Below are positions 55,967 to 64,000 of a DNA stretch of 64,000 nucleotides, in pieces; positions within the stretch are counted from its first letter, which is position 1; the number at the start of each line of letters is the position of its first letter. Source of the stretch: Candidatus Flexicrinis affinis (GTDB lineage: Bacteria > Chloroflexota > Anaerolineae > Aggregatilineales > Phototrophicaceae). The notes beneath the pieces are model-generated. The model made no database searches, had not been told where the DNA came from, and saw only the letters and a program-made list of their open reading frames with translations. Location of the stretch: positions 310,001 to 374,000 of the forward strand of contig JADJWE010000002.1 in assembly GCA_016716525.1 (NCBI GenBank). Reading direction: 5' to 3'. A program made the position numbers and the translations under genes.

Positions 55967-57638
55967 GGCTCTTGCTCACTTTGTGTGCTCATGGGGCGTA
56001 GAGGATCCTCAAGCGCAAGAGGTCCAGTTTGGCGCGACCGTACATCTGTCGTTTGAGCATCTTGAGCCGGTGGATCTGGCCTTCCGTCTGACCGTTGCTC
56101 CACGGCAGTTCGAGGGCAGCTCGGACCGCAGCGAGGTCCTGTGAGATGGAGGCGGCAAAGTGCCGTAGTGCCGCTACCGGGCTGTTAGAGCAGGTGTCAA
56201 CCCACGCATTCAATCCATCCGGTTGCATCTGGCGGACCATGGTCATGAAGTGCTGAGCCAACGGGTACAAACCCGCCAATCCGGCATCCTGCTGAAGACG
56301 GGTCAGAACGGCGGAGTCCTCGGGGGACAGCTGGGTAGGATCGGCGGTCAGGACACGCACACACGTCGGCAAGGTCGGGAGGCGAACCTCCGTCACTGCA
56401 TCGGACGACACCTGTGGATTGTGGGGGCGGTGGCGCTGGTTGTGCACCCATTTGGCGACTTGACCGGACGCGCCGGGATAGCCGCGGTCGCGAAGCTCGC
56501 GCCACAGCTGCTGCGCGTTGGTACAGCCCGCGGCCACGCGCTGTTTCAGATAGCCGATAAACGGGTCCAACATGCTTGGGACGTAGGCGCTGCGGCGTTC
56601 CGGAACCGTCTTGGCATGATACAGGCGATGCACCTTACCGCGACTCATCCCCAGTACGCGGGCAATCCGCCGTTCGCTGTGCCCGTGCTGGCGGAGCTGC
56701 TGGACCTGAATGTACTCACGCATCCGCCGTGCCCGAACCGCCGCGCTCGTACGCAGATCGGACGCCGCCCGTGGGAACTTCTCACGAGGTGCGTTCGCAT
56801 AGGCGGAGGACTGGACTTTCAGGGTCATGCGCGGCAGGCGCTCGAGCAGTACGCGCTGCACCATCTCCGACAGGTTCTTCAGCAGGTGCCAGCGATCTGC
56901 AACCTGGATCGCCCACGGTGCACCCTCGGCGACCGCCTGCGCGTACTGTTGGGAGCGGTCGCGCGCGACGACTTGAACCTGAGGGCAAGTTCGCAACCAG
57001 TCGACCACCGTTTCCGCGTCGCGGTCTTCCAGTAGGTCCACTACGCGGTGGCGCTCGAGATCTACCACAATGGTGCCGTAACGCTGCCCCTTCCGCTTGG
57101 CCCAGTCGTCGATGCCGATAATGGTCGGCGACGGCGATGGCGCAATGGGATGTTGGCGCACGATGCGCAGAAGCGTCGCGCGACTGACCGCCAGGTGCAG
57201 TTGGCGCGTCAGGCGCGCACCAGCCTGTCCGCCTGCAACCTGTCCGATGTGCCACAACACCGTACTAAGCCTGGCCGTGCGGCGCGCATGTCGGGCCACC
57301 ACGCCCGGGATCTCTTCCACAAACGTGACTTGTGGACACTCCGGATTGCGACAGCGAAAGCGTTTGGTTCGTACGCTCAATATCACGCCGTGTTCGCCTA
57401 TGGGCAGATCCTTCACGAACCGCTGACGATAGCTGTGAATGCTCGTTGACGTCACGCCGCAGACCGGGCAGCAACACGCATGTGTCATTGTCTGCACTTC
57501 GACCTGGCACATTCCATCCTGCTGCGTGATATGCTCAACTCGACACTGGGGTGCCTGGAGGTAGGGGAATTCGACCATCGTGTTTTCGCATCACGATAGC
57601 CCACTTCCTTCTCCCTGCACACAAAGTGAGCAAGAGCC
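55967..57638 (-). mobile_element. ISL3-family element, nested in the IS3
   Basis: The 22-bp terminal inverted repeats are perfect (55967-55988 with 57617-57638), and the 8-bp target duplications TCTTTTCG flank it directly (55959-55966 and 57639-57646). That length of duplication is typical of ISL3. It carries one transposase gene. It landed in the right end of the IS3, between the inner ACCAGT block and the outer TGGTTACC block, so it came later. Confidence 0.95.
55989..57578 (-). CDS. ISL3-family transposase
   Basis: A 529-residue transposase. N-terminal zinc-finger Cys pairs (CCCPVCG near 37, RCRNPECPQ near 77), an HTH segment (AVSRATLLRIVRQH), and the DDE core with IIGIDDWAKRKGQRYGTIVV, VVARDRSQQYAQAVAEGAP and VADRWHLLKN; the last catalytic Glu is in SNGQTEGQIHRLKMLKRQMY. 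Full length and intact. Confidence 0.95.
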   Translation of the reverse strand: MVEFPYLQAPQCRVEHITQQDGMCQVEVQTMTHACCCPVCGVTSTSIHSYRQRFVKDLPIGEHGVILSVRTKRFRCRNPECPQVTFVEEIPGVVARHARRTARLSTVLWHIGQVAGGQAGARLTRQLHLAVSRATLLRIVRQHPIAPSPSPTIIGIDDWAKRKGQRYGTIVVDLERHRVVDLLEDRDAETVVDWLRTCPQVQVVARDRSQQYAQAVAEGAPWAIQVADRWHLLKNLSEMVQRVLLERLPRMTLKVQSSAYANAPREKFPRAASDLRTSAAVRARRMREYIQVQQLRQHGHSERRIARVLGMSRGKVHRLYHAKTVPERRSAYVPSMLDPFIGYLKQRVAAGCTNAQQLWRELRDRGYPGASGQVAKWVHNQRHRPHNPQVSSDAVTEVRLPTLPTCVRVLTADPTQLSPEDSAVLTRLQQDAGLAGLYPLAQHFMTMVRQMQPDGLNAWVDTCSNSPVAALRHFAASISQDLAAVRAALELPWSNGQTEGQIHRLKMLKRQMYGRAKLDLLRLRILYAP

Positions 57639-57662
57639 TCTTTTCGGGGATGGTTACCCACC

Positions 57663-57929
57663 CAACGCGTCCGCATCCCTGAAGGTGTCCTGTTTAAGGA
57701 TATCGCCGGTGAAGCCGTTCTCCTGAATCTGAATACCGAGACGTACTTTGGCCTCGACGAGGTCGGTACCCGAATGTGGCAGGTCGCGACGACCTCCGAG
57801 ACCCTTCAGCACGCCTACGACACGCTGCTCGAAGAATACGACGTCCAGTCGGACGTACTACGTGCCGATCTGATGCGCTTGATCGATGAGCTGGTGAGCG
57901 ATGGCCTGCTGGAACTCGTCTTGCCGTAA
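57663..57929 (+). pseudogene. PqqD-like lasso B1 protein, 3' part (IS-disrupted)
   Basis: The 89-codon remainder of a PqqD-like RRE protein, which binds the leader of the lasso precursor and delivers it to the protease. It reads QRVRIPEGVLFKDIAGEAVL, then LNLNTETYFGLDEVGTRMWQ, typical of the family. Joining MISILT at 54764-54781 to this part, with one CACC removed, gives a continuous protein of about 95 residues with no frameshift. No ATG, GTG or TTG occurs in frame before the ATG at codon 38 of this part, so expression of a working B1 is doubtful. It stops 29 bases inside the next gene's start. Confidence 0.88.
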
Positions 57930-58359
57930 CGGCTGTCACTTCCGAGCGCGTCCCGCCAGCGAGCGCCGCCAACTGCTACAGGCACTGCTGCTGCTCTCAT
58001 TGGTAGGCGTGCTGCGTCGGGTACTGCGATTCAGCCGGCTGTGCACTCTGCTCAGCCGATGGGCCGCCGCCCCCAATAACGCCCCGCTCTCCGCGGTCGA
58101 CCAAATGCACCACATCGCGCAAGCCGTGCAAACGGCATCCGCTTGCGCTTGGCCGCGCCCGAACTGTCTCGATCGCTCGCTGACGCTGTGGTTCATGCTT
58201 AACCGTCGTCGCATCACCAGCGAACTGGTCTTTGGTGTCTGTTACGCCGACGGTGCGTTGGACGCACATGCGTGGGTCACGGTTCAGGGTTCGGTGCTTA
58301 ACGACTCGCCGGATGTCGCCGAGCGCTATGCTGTGATTCACCCTCAGGCAATGCCTTGA
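57901..58359 (+). CDS. Lasso peptide B2 leader protease
   Basis: A 152-residue B2-type cysteine protease (transglutaminase-like) that removes the leader from the lasso precursor. The core is PASERRQLLQALLLLSLVGV at the N-terminus, the catalytic Cys in RPNCLDRSLTLWFML near residue 88, the His in DGALDAHAWVTVQG near 122 and a downstream Asp in LNDSPDV. ATG 57901 is the only ATG in range and overlaps the end of the B1 remnant, so translation was probably coupled to B1. It may still be translated on its own. Confidence 0.88.
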   Translation: MACWNSSCRNGCHFRARPASERRQLLQALLLLSLVGVLRRVLRFSRLCTLLSRWAAAPNNAPLSAVDQMHHIAQAVQTASACAWPRPNCLDRSLTLWFMLNRRRITSELVFGVCYADGALDAHAWVTVQGSVLNDSPDVAERYAVIHPQAMP

Positions 58360-58372
58360 ACGGAATCCTCCG

Positions 58373-60322
58373 ATGAGCGCAACTGCCGCGCTGTTTCGGC
58401 GTGACGGTGCGCCGGTCGATCAGGCCGAATTGCAGCGCATGGTGGATGCGATGCGGCGGCGCGGGCCGGACGGTCAGCGGGTGTGGTCCGACGGATGCGT
58501 CGGACTTGGCCATGGCGCGCTGTTCTCGACCCACGAGGCCGAGCGAGAGAATCAACCGTGTTCACTGGACGGCAAGGTGTGGATTGCCGCCGACGCGCGG
58601 ATCGACGGTTGGGACGACCTGCGCCGCGCGCTCGAGGCGAAGGGGCGGCAGGTTCCGCGCGACGTCACTGATGCCGACCTGATCCTTCACGCCTACGCGG
58701 TATGGGGCGAGGCGTGCGTCGAGCACTTGATCGGCGAGTTCGCGTTCGTCATCTGGGACGGTTCGCGCCAGCAGATGGTGTGCGTCCGCGATCATATGGG
58801 TAACCGGTCGCTGTACGTCCACATGACCGACTCGCTGTTCGCGGTCGCTTCGGACGTCGGCGCGCTTCTCACCGTGACCGGAATCCCGAACCGCATCAAC
58901 GAGGGCCGGATCGCCGACTACCTTGTCGAGTACCTTGAAGGCATCGACTTCACAACTACGTTCTTCGACGGGATCGAACGCCTGCCGCCTGCCACCTGCC
59001 GGGTCGTGACGCGCGATCGCTGTCGTGATCGCAAGTACTGGGCGCAGAACCCAAAGCGCGTGATACGGTTCAACAGGGACGCCGAGTACGTCGAAGCGTT
59101 TCTCGACGTGTTCACCAAAGCGGTGAGCGACCGGCTGCGCGCCCCCGAGCGGGTCGGCTCGATGCTCAGCGGCGGAATCGACTCGTCTTCGATCGTAGGC
59201 GTCGCGCGACGTCTGCTGCAGAAGCGCGGACTGCCGCCGCTGCCGACGTTTTCCGCGATCTCCGAGGACGAGACCGATGTCGAGACGCAGGTCATCCGTG
59301 CGGCGCTGACGATAGATCACCTCGAACCGCACCTGCTTAAGCCCAGCGGACTCGCAGAGCTGTACCCCGAGATGGAACCGCTGTACACCGAGACGCACGA
59401 CCTGTTCGACACGCAAATGCCGATTCCGCAGGCGATGTATGTGATGGCGCGCCGGCGTGGACTGAAAGTGGTCTTGGATGGCGTCGCTGGCGATCTGGTC
59501 ACCACGCTGGGCGGCAACCACATCCGGTTCCTGCTGCGATCCGGACGGATTTGGGACGCGATCATCGAGGCGCAAGGACATGGCCGGTTGTACCATCGCT
59601 TCCCGGAGTCGCCGTGGAAGATCCTATTCACGAGCGCGAAGGCGACCGTCGCGCCGGAATGGTATGGGCGGTGGCGGATGCGGACGAGCCGCACGCTCCG
59701 TGCCGAGGCCGCGCGTAAAGAAGCCTTCATCCGTCCCGAGTTCGCGGACCGGATAAACGTCGTTGAGCGCATGCGTCGCTATGACGAACACCACGTGTTT
59801 TCTCGAACCCAGCGCGAAGATCACGTCCGAAGGCTCACGCAGCCCTATCTAACGGCCGCGCTCGAACGCTACGACCGCGTGGCCGCATTCTATGGAATCG
59901 AGGCGCGGCATCCGTATCATGACGTTCGATTGATGGAGTTTTGTGTAGCTCTAGACTGGTCACTCAAGGATCGTCGCGGATGGTCGAAGGCGCTGATCCG
60001 CCGGGCGATGGAACCGTATCTGCCAGATGATGTGCGGTGGGCAACGCCGCGGCAGAACTTGTCGTCAGAGTTTTGGCGTTCGCGGAATCAAGCGGTGGCT
60101 GCCGATGAGTCATCAGTAATGACGCGCGATCATCAATTAGCGTTGGCTCGATACATGGACGTGGACCGTGTTCGCACCGTCTGCGCACGCGGCTGGCATG
60201 TCGAATCAGATTCCGATCGGTGGAAGTTGTTCGCGCTTTTGAGTTGGCCGTGCTTTTTACAAAACAGACCCGGCCCAAATATCGCCGATGTCACAGTCCT
60301 TGATGAGATCACTACCGGATGA
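58373..60322 (+). CDS. Lasso cyclase (asparagine synthase-like)
   Basis: A 649-residue AS-B homologue. The N-terminal class II glutaminase-like domain lacks the catalytic Cys at position 2 (MSATAALFRRDG), as in lasso cyclases. The C-terminal ATP-dependent part has the PP-loop MLSGGIDSSSIVG near residue 265 and LKVVLDGVAGDLV near 365. It activates the side-chain carboxylate of the acceptor Asp or Glu and closes the macrolactam with the new N-terminus. The gene follows B2 by 13 bases and precedes the precursor by 60. Confidence 0.9.
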   Translation: MSATAALFRRDGAPVDQAELQRMVDAMRRRGPDGQRVWSDGCVGLGHGALFSTHEAERENQPCSLDGKVWIAADARIDGWDDLRRALEAKGRQVPRDVTDADLILHAYAVWGEACVEHLIGEFAFVIWDGSRQQMVCVRDHMGNRSLYVHMTDSLFAVASDVGALLTVTGIPNRINEGRIADYLVEYLEGIDFTTTFFDGIERLPPATCRVVTRDRCRDRKYWAQNPKRVIRFNRDAEYVEAFLDVFTKAVSDRLRAPERVGSMLSGGIDSSSIVGVARRLLQKRGLPPLPTFSAISEDETDVETQVIRAALTIDHLEPHLLKPSGLAELYPEMEPLYTETHDLFDTQMPIPQAMYVMARRRGLKVVLDGVAGDLVTTLGGNHIRFLLRSGRIWDAIIEAQGHGRLYHRFPESPWKILFTSAKATVAPEWYGRWRMRTSRTLRAEAARKEAFIRPEFADRINVVERMRRYDEHHVFSRTQREDHVRRLTQPYLTAALERYDRVAAFYGIEARHPYHDVRLMEFCVALDWSLKDRRGWSKALIRRAMEPYLPDDVRWATPRQNLSSEFWRSRNQAVAADESSVMTRDHQLALARYMDVDRVRTVCARGWHVESDSDRWKLFALLSWPCFLQNRPGPNIADVTVLDEITTG

Positions 60323-60382
60323 CATAATCATGATACGATTGGTAAGTTATATTCGTTCGAACTCCGATGCGGAGGAACATTG

Positions 60383-60559
60383 ATGTCCGACGCGGACAAG
60401 CGGTTGCGGCCAAAGCCCACGATGCCCAGAATTCAGAAAGCATACGCTTCGCCTAAGCTTCACAGATACGGATCGATCCGTCGATTGACGCGCTCAGGCA
60501 GCATGAATGGAAGCGAAAACACTCCCAGCGGAATGATTGGCCCAGCCTTCATGGCCTGA
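60383..60559 (+). CDS. Lasso peptide precursor
   Basis: A 58-residue protein. ATG 60383 has GGAGG seven bases upstream. The leader has YASPKLHRYGSIRRLT at residues 21-36: Tyr, Pro at +3, Leu at +5, Gly at +9 and Thr at +15, the YxxPxLxxxGxxxxxT pattern bound by B1 and cut by B2, with Thr two residues before the core. The predicted core starts at Ser38: ring SGSMNGSE, with Glu8 closing an eight-residue ring to Ser1, then tail NTPSGMIGPAFMA. The family usually closes the ring at residue 7-9. The core is otherwise unknown to me. Confidence 0.88.
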   Translation: MSDADKRLRPKPTMPRIQKAYASPKLHRYGSIRRLTRSGSMNGSENTPSGMIGPAFMA

Positions 60560-60633
60560 ACGTACCCTTATTCGGACCAGTAGCACTTATTCGACCAACC
60601 GTTAACTCAAGTAATTGCCTGGGTTGACTCGAA

Positions 60634-61470
60634 GTGATTAGAAACGGCGTGGGTATTGGTGGGAGTACACGCAATAAGCAAAGGTTGATCGACGACTCGG
60701 TCTGGGCGTCGTTTCACAAGCTGCTAGATTGCTATATGATCCGATTCCCCGAATTGGCGGACTTCGTCATCCACGACAGCGGCGAGATCCAGTGCTCGCC
60801 GCAGCCAAACGCCCCCGAACACACCGTCGAACATCTGTTATACGATCACGTGATGCCGCGTGTGTTGTCTCACGAAGGGCGCACGGTGCTGCATGCGGCG
60901 GCGGTGGACATCAGCGGGCACGCCATAGCCTTTCTCGGTGACACAGGTTGGGGCAAGTCCACGCTGACAGCCAGCTTCTGGCGTGCGGGACACGCGCTCG
61001 TCAGCGACGATTGCGTGGTCGTTTCGAACAGCGAGCCGATCACCGCAGCCGGCATCTATCCCGGCATGCGCCTGTGGCCGGACTCCGTGGAGGCACTCGG
61101 CACATCCGAGGACGAATCGACACCGATGGCGCACTACAGCAGCAAGCGGCGCATCGCTGTAAACGCCGAGCAAGACGATGTACGGACCAATCCCATTCCA
61201 CTGCTGAACGCTTATTTGCTCGCGCCGCCGGACGAGCCCGAGACCGCGATTTCGATCACAGAGATTCCACCTCACGAGCGCGTGATTCATCTGCTTGAGC
61301 ACTCGTTCCGCCTCGACCCAACCGATCGTGAGCGTAATGCCGCCGAATTTGAACGACTTACAGCGCTGGCCGAGCGGCTCCCCATGTACCGCCTGCAATA
61401 TCCCCGACGCTACGACGCGCTGCCGGATGTTCGCGCGGCGATACTGGCGCACGTGGCATCGATCGAGTAG
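60634..61470 (+). CDS. HPr kinase-like protein, lasso cluster
   Basis: A 278-residue kinase of the HprK/PadeK type. Walker A is FLGDTGWGKSTLT near residue 108; VSDDCVVV and LHAAAVDI are seen as in HPr kinases. In paeninodin-type clusters a homologous kinase phosphorylates a C-terminal Ser of the precursor. Here the core ends in Met-Ala, so the target must be another Ser or Thr (for example in NTPS or the ring) or something else. The start is GTG 60634, 75 bases after the precursor stop. Confidence 0.85.
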   Translation: MIRNGVGIGGSTRNKQRLIDDSVWASFHKLLDCYMIRFPELADFVIHDSGEIQCSPQPNAPEHTVEHLLYDHVMPRVLSHEGRTVLHAAAVDISGHAIAFLGDTGWGKSTLTASFWRAGHALVSDDCVVVSNSEPITAAGIYPGMRLWPDSVEALGTSEDESTPMAHYSSKRRIAVNAEQDDVRTNPIPLLNAYLLAPPDEPETAISITEIPPHERVIHLLEHSFRLDPTDRERNAAEFERLTALAERLPMYRLQYPRRYDALPDVRAAILAHVASIE

Positions 61471-61609
61471 ACCACGTCTACACGAGCATCTGAATTCGTG
61501 CTACCGCCCACGCCGATGGTAGTATGTGAGCGGGATACGTGCCGCGGGTCGCGCAAAGTATGGGATCTGTCCTGCGCATTGCCTGTTGCGACGGACGATT
61601 AGGGGTCAC

Positions 61610-62380
61610 ATGATTCGGGTCTACTACGTCGTTGATCGCCTATGGAACCTCATGATGAACGGTCTGACGGCGGTGTATCAAGGGGTTTGGCTGGGCCTTC
61701 TGTCCGGCACGCATCTTCGCGAGATCACCGCACGGCATTACGCAAAGGCCGACTCGTATCGATCCGACGATCACAATCTGCAGGGGTTCTTTGATTGGGA
61801 GGTCGGTGTCTTTCATCGCTTCTTCAGGGACTGTCAGACCATCATGTTGGGCGCGGCCGGCGGGGGACGCGAAATCGTCGCCCTCGCCAGGCTGGGCAAG
61901 ACCGTGTCGGCGTTTGAATGCCAACCAGCGCTCGTCGAAAGCGCGCGCCATCTGCTCAAGGCTCGCGCCATCGACGCCGAATTGGTGTTAGCCAAACCCG
62001 ATCACGTGCCCGCGTCGTTCGGCAGCTTCGATGGGCTGATCCTCGGCTGGGGCGGTTACGCTCATATTGCTGGACGCGGCGCACGAATCGATTTCCTCAA
62101 GCAGTTTCGTACGCACGTCGACACGGGCGGCCCGATCCTCATCTCGTTCTTTGTGAACAGCGCAGTCTCAAGAAAGATGCGCTGGACATTTCGGATCGCG
62201 AGAGTCATTCGCCGGATCCGCCTGAGCCGCGAGCCGGTCGAGCTGCGCGATGCCCTGTGCAACCGCTACGAGCACTACTTTACTGAGGACGAGGTCAGGG
62301 CGGAGCTGGAAGCGGCCGGCTTCGAGCTGGTCTACTACGCGGCCGAGCCCTTCGGCCACGCCGTCGGCCGCGCGGTCTGA
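61610..62380 (+). CDS. SAM-dependent methyltransferase-like protein
   Basis: A 256-residue protein with a Rossmann-type motif I TIMLGAAGGGREIVALA near residue 83 and an acidic motif II position in AFECQPALVESARHL. It has no signal peptide; the first 40 residues are hydrophobic-aromatic. ATG 61610 has AGGGG just upstream. Its place between the lasso kinase and the nucleotidyltransferase suggests a tailoring enzyme, but it is not the PIMT-type methyltransferase of other lasso clusters as far as I can see. Confidence 0.75.
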   Translation: MIRVYYVVDRLWNLMMNGLTAVYQGVWLGLLSGTHLREITARHYAKADSYRSDDHNLQGFFDWEVGVFHRFFRDCQTIMLGAAGGGREIVALARLGKTVSAFECQPALVESARHLLKARAIDAELVLAKPDHVPASFGSFDGLILGWGGYAHIAGRGARIDFLKQFRTHVDTGGPILISFFVNSAVSRKMRWTFRIARVIRRIRLSREPVELRDALCNRYEHYFTEDEVRAELEAAGFELVYYAAEPFGHAVGRAV

Positions 62381-62400
62381 CGCGCCTCGCCGCCTTCCCC

Positions 62401-63588
62401 ATGTCCCGCCAAGCCACGCCCGACCGAAGCTCGCTGCAACTGATCGCCGACGTACTCGTCGGCCGTCGCGTGGCATCGGATGTCGACGCAAACGCGTGGC
62501 CGCAGATTCCCCAACGGGCGGAGCATCACGGCCTCGCGCCGATGCTCTATGCGGCGCTGCGTCTGCAGGACCTGCCGGGCGAGGCACAGCCCGCACTTCA
62601 GTCGCTCGCTGTGTCAGTTCGCCAACATGCCGTGCACTGGATGCTGCTCGAACGGGCGCAGGTCGAAATCGCGCAGGCTCTCGACCACGCCGGCATCCCG
62701 GCGATCTGGCTGAAAGGCGGAGCGCTCGCGCACACCCTCTACCCCGATCCGGCGCTGCGCCCGATGGTCGATCTCGACGTGCTGGTGCCATTCGATCAGC
62801 GCGAGGACGCGCTGCGCGTCGTGCAGTCCACCGGCTACGACTTCTACGAGATGGACGAGTCGCTGCTGGGTCGCTCGGACAATGTGCTTCGGCAGAAACT
62901 CTCGCATCACTACCACCTGCGCGACGGTCCTGGCGGTCACGTCATCCTCGAGCTGCACTTTCGTCTGCTATCCTATGACGATTCGTCGCTCTCGCTGGAC
63001 GATCACGCGTGGTTCTGGTCGCAACGGACCCCGGTGCGTCTTTCCGACGGCACCATGCTCGACACGCTTTCGCCCGACGCCCATCTGCTCTATCTCTGCG
63101 CACATGCGTTAATCCAGCATGGCCGGGATGACTTCCGCCTCTTGCGCTATCTCGACATTCACCTATTGATCCAGTTCTCCTACATCAACTGGACAGTGGT
63201 GACCGAGCGGGCGATCCAGCTGGGCTGGACACCGGCGGTGGAGGAAACGCTGCGGATGTGCAGGGACTACTTCGCGACGGAGTTGCCCGAGGATGTTCTG
63301 CACAGGTTGGCGCAGTCCCGATCCGCGCTGGGCGTCGAGCGGGTCGAGCGCATGGCGGGCGCCGGCAACCGCTGGGAGCGCGTGCGGACTAACCTGCGTG
63401 CGCTGTCGGTTCGCGAAGCGATTGTGTATGCCGCGCAGATCGTTATCCCGCGGCCACCGTACATGCGCAGCCGGTACCGCGTTCCTGAAGGCAGACCCGT
63501 CTGGCCATACTATCTGCGCCGCTGGGCCGATCAGGGAAGCGAGGTCGCAGCCTCGACGTGGAAGTGGCTAACCGGGCGGTATCGGTAG
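62401..63588 (+). CDS. Nucleotidyltransferase-family protein (NTP_transf_5)
   Basis: A 395-residue protein with the polymerase-beta-like core IWLKGGALAHTLYPDPALRP and MVDLDVLVPFDQRED near residues 105-140, the metal-binding Asp pair, and an HLLYLCAHALIQHGRDDFRL helix. Proteins of PF14907 type recur in lasso clusters with kinase genes; they may nucleotidylate or process the product. Substrate unknown. Starts 20 bases after the methyltransferase gene. Confidence 0.85.
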   Translation: MSRQATPDRSSLQLIADVLVGRRVASDVDANAWPQIPQRAEHHGLAPMLYAALRLQDLPGEAQPALQSLAVSVRQHAVHWMLLERAQVEIAQALDHAGIPAIWLKGGALAHTLYPDPALRPMVDLDVLVPFDQREDALRVVQSTGYDFYEMDESLLGRSDNVLRQKLSHHYHLRDGPGGHVILELHFRLLSYDDSSLSLDDHAWFWSQRTPVRLSDGTMLDTLSPDAHLLYLCAHALIQHGRDDFRLLRYLDIHLLIQFSYINWTVVTERAIQLGWTPAVEETLRMCRDYFATELPEDVLHRLAQSRSALGVERVERMAGAGNRWERVRTNLRALSVREAIVYAAQIVIPRPPYMRSRYRVPEGRPVWPYYLRRWADQGSEVAASTWKWLTGRYR

Positions 63589-63782
63589 CGCGCGACTCCA
63601 CGCGGTCGTCTGCAAGACAACGATGAGGACGCGACACGATCGGGACGACGCATGGCTCGGCGAGGCAATGATTCACTATTACAGCAACGGGTGCCGGTTT
63701 CAAATGGACGCCCGCACCTCCCCTACTCCGCCGATGCAGTCATCAAACCGCCGACAGGCGCGAACGCACACAGGTGCATTCC

Positions 63783-63997
63783 GTGGGCGGGGACGCTCCC
63801 GCCCACATGCCACATCGCACCGCAAGGCGCGATGTGGGTGCGCCACGTAGAGGCGCACGTCAGCCCCCACCGGCGCCTGAGGTGGCAAGCTTTTAGCTTG
63901 CGGGTTAGCCTAAGGTGGTCCGGGAGCCCAGTGACCGGTAGGAGCACGGGTCGAAGCGACGTGTTGCACAACCACCCGCTGGCACCTTAGGCTAACC
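63783..63997. repeat. Hairpin- and inverted-repeat-rich intergenic stretch
   Basis: Three compact hairpins follow one another: 63783-63791 with 63798-63806 (9 bp), 63810-63818 with 63829-63837 (9 bp) and 63885-63891 with 63895-63901 (7 bp, TTT loop). Then a perfect 15-bp inverted repeat has GGTTAGCCTAAGGTG at 63903-63917 and its complement at 63983-63997, 65 bases apart. No gene is supported from 63589 to the window end. It could be a small non-autonomous element or a REP-like cluster. Confidence 0.6.
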
Positions 63998-64000
63998 GAC

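Larger units (their letters stand above)
54782..57658 (-). mobile_element. IS3-family element, carrying a nested ISL3 element
   Basis: The ends are imperfect inverted repeats: GGTAACCA at 54782 pairs with TGGTTACC ending at 57658, and ACCAGT[C/G]AAAAGTGGAG lies further inside (54803 and 55956). The flanks are a 4-bp direct repeat CACC. Without the inner ISL3 element and its duplicated site, the IS3 is about 1.2 kb, the normal length. It has the two-frame orfA/orfB transposase on the minus strand. It interrupts a PqqD-like gene, whose frame is restored by clean excision. Confidence 0.88.

Noticed and set aside
1..64000. CRISPR arrays
   Set aside because: No regular series of direct repeats with spacers was seen; the repeats found are IS ends, RHS remnants, pglX duplicates and single hairpins.

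Overview
The window looks like a chromosomal segment of a moderately GC-rich bacterium, most likely a member of the Chloroflexota (Anaerolineae-like). This rests on inference from gene content: secreted proteins with Thr/Pro-rich tails, SH3-like modules, long glycosyltransferase runs and large serine recombinases. No rRNA or other phylogenetic marker is present, so the assignment is tentative.

Left part (1 to about 26.4 kb) is a defence island. It starts with the end of a DUF2958 gene and two unrecognised genes, then an XRE regulator. A type 1-like BREX operon follows: brxA (frameshifted), brxB, brxC, pglX, a second pglX, a TrlF-like PHP/SMC-type ATPase, pglZ and brxL. The two PglX genes are near-identical at both ends but differ completely across the middle (the presumed target-recognition region). 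A copy of the last bases of brxC lies between them, so they arose by tandem duplication followed by replacement of the specificity region. The island ends with two convergent, overlapping large serine recombinases, each preceded by a small companion gene.

Middle-left (26.4 to 34.8 kb) holds three short remnants of RHS/YD-repeat genes interleaved with small two-gene cassettes (DUF6883/DUF4926; small protein/HNH nuclease). Then come two secreted DUF4350-like proteins, a low-molecular-weight tyrosine phosphatase, and two paralogous secreted proteins with a shared C-terminal signature.

Middle-right (35 to 54.1 kb) is an exopolysaccharide or glycan cluster. It has a Wzz/BY-kinase, about eight glycosyltransferases, two methyltransferases, an O-antigen ligase/polymerase, a carbamoyltransferase, a phosphoglycosyl transferase that starts the chain, a formyltransferase and a DegT aminotransferase. 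The last two suggest an N-formylated amino sugar. No flippase and no sugar dehydratase were seen.

Right part (54.7 to 63.6 kb) is a lasso peptide cluster: a PqqD-like B1 gene, the B2 protease, an asparagine-synthase-like cyclase, a 58-residue precursor that I found by reading the sequence, an HPr-kinase-like kinase, a methyltransferase and a nucleotidyltransferase. The B1 gene is broken by an IS3 element that itself carries an ISL3 element. Removing both elements and one copy of each target duplication restores the B1 frame exactly. The window ends in a repeat-rich, hairpin-forming intergenic stretch.
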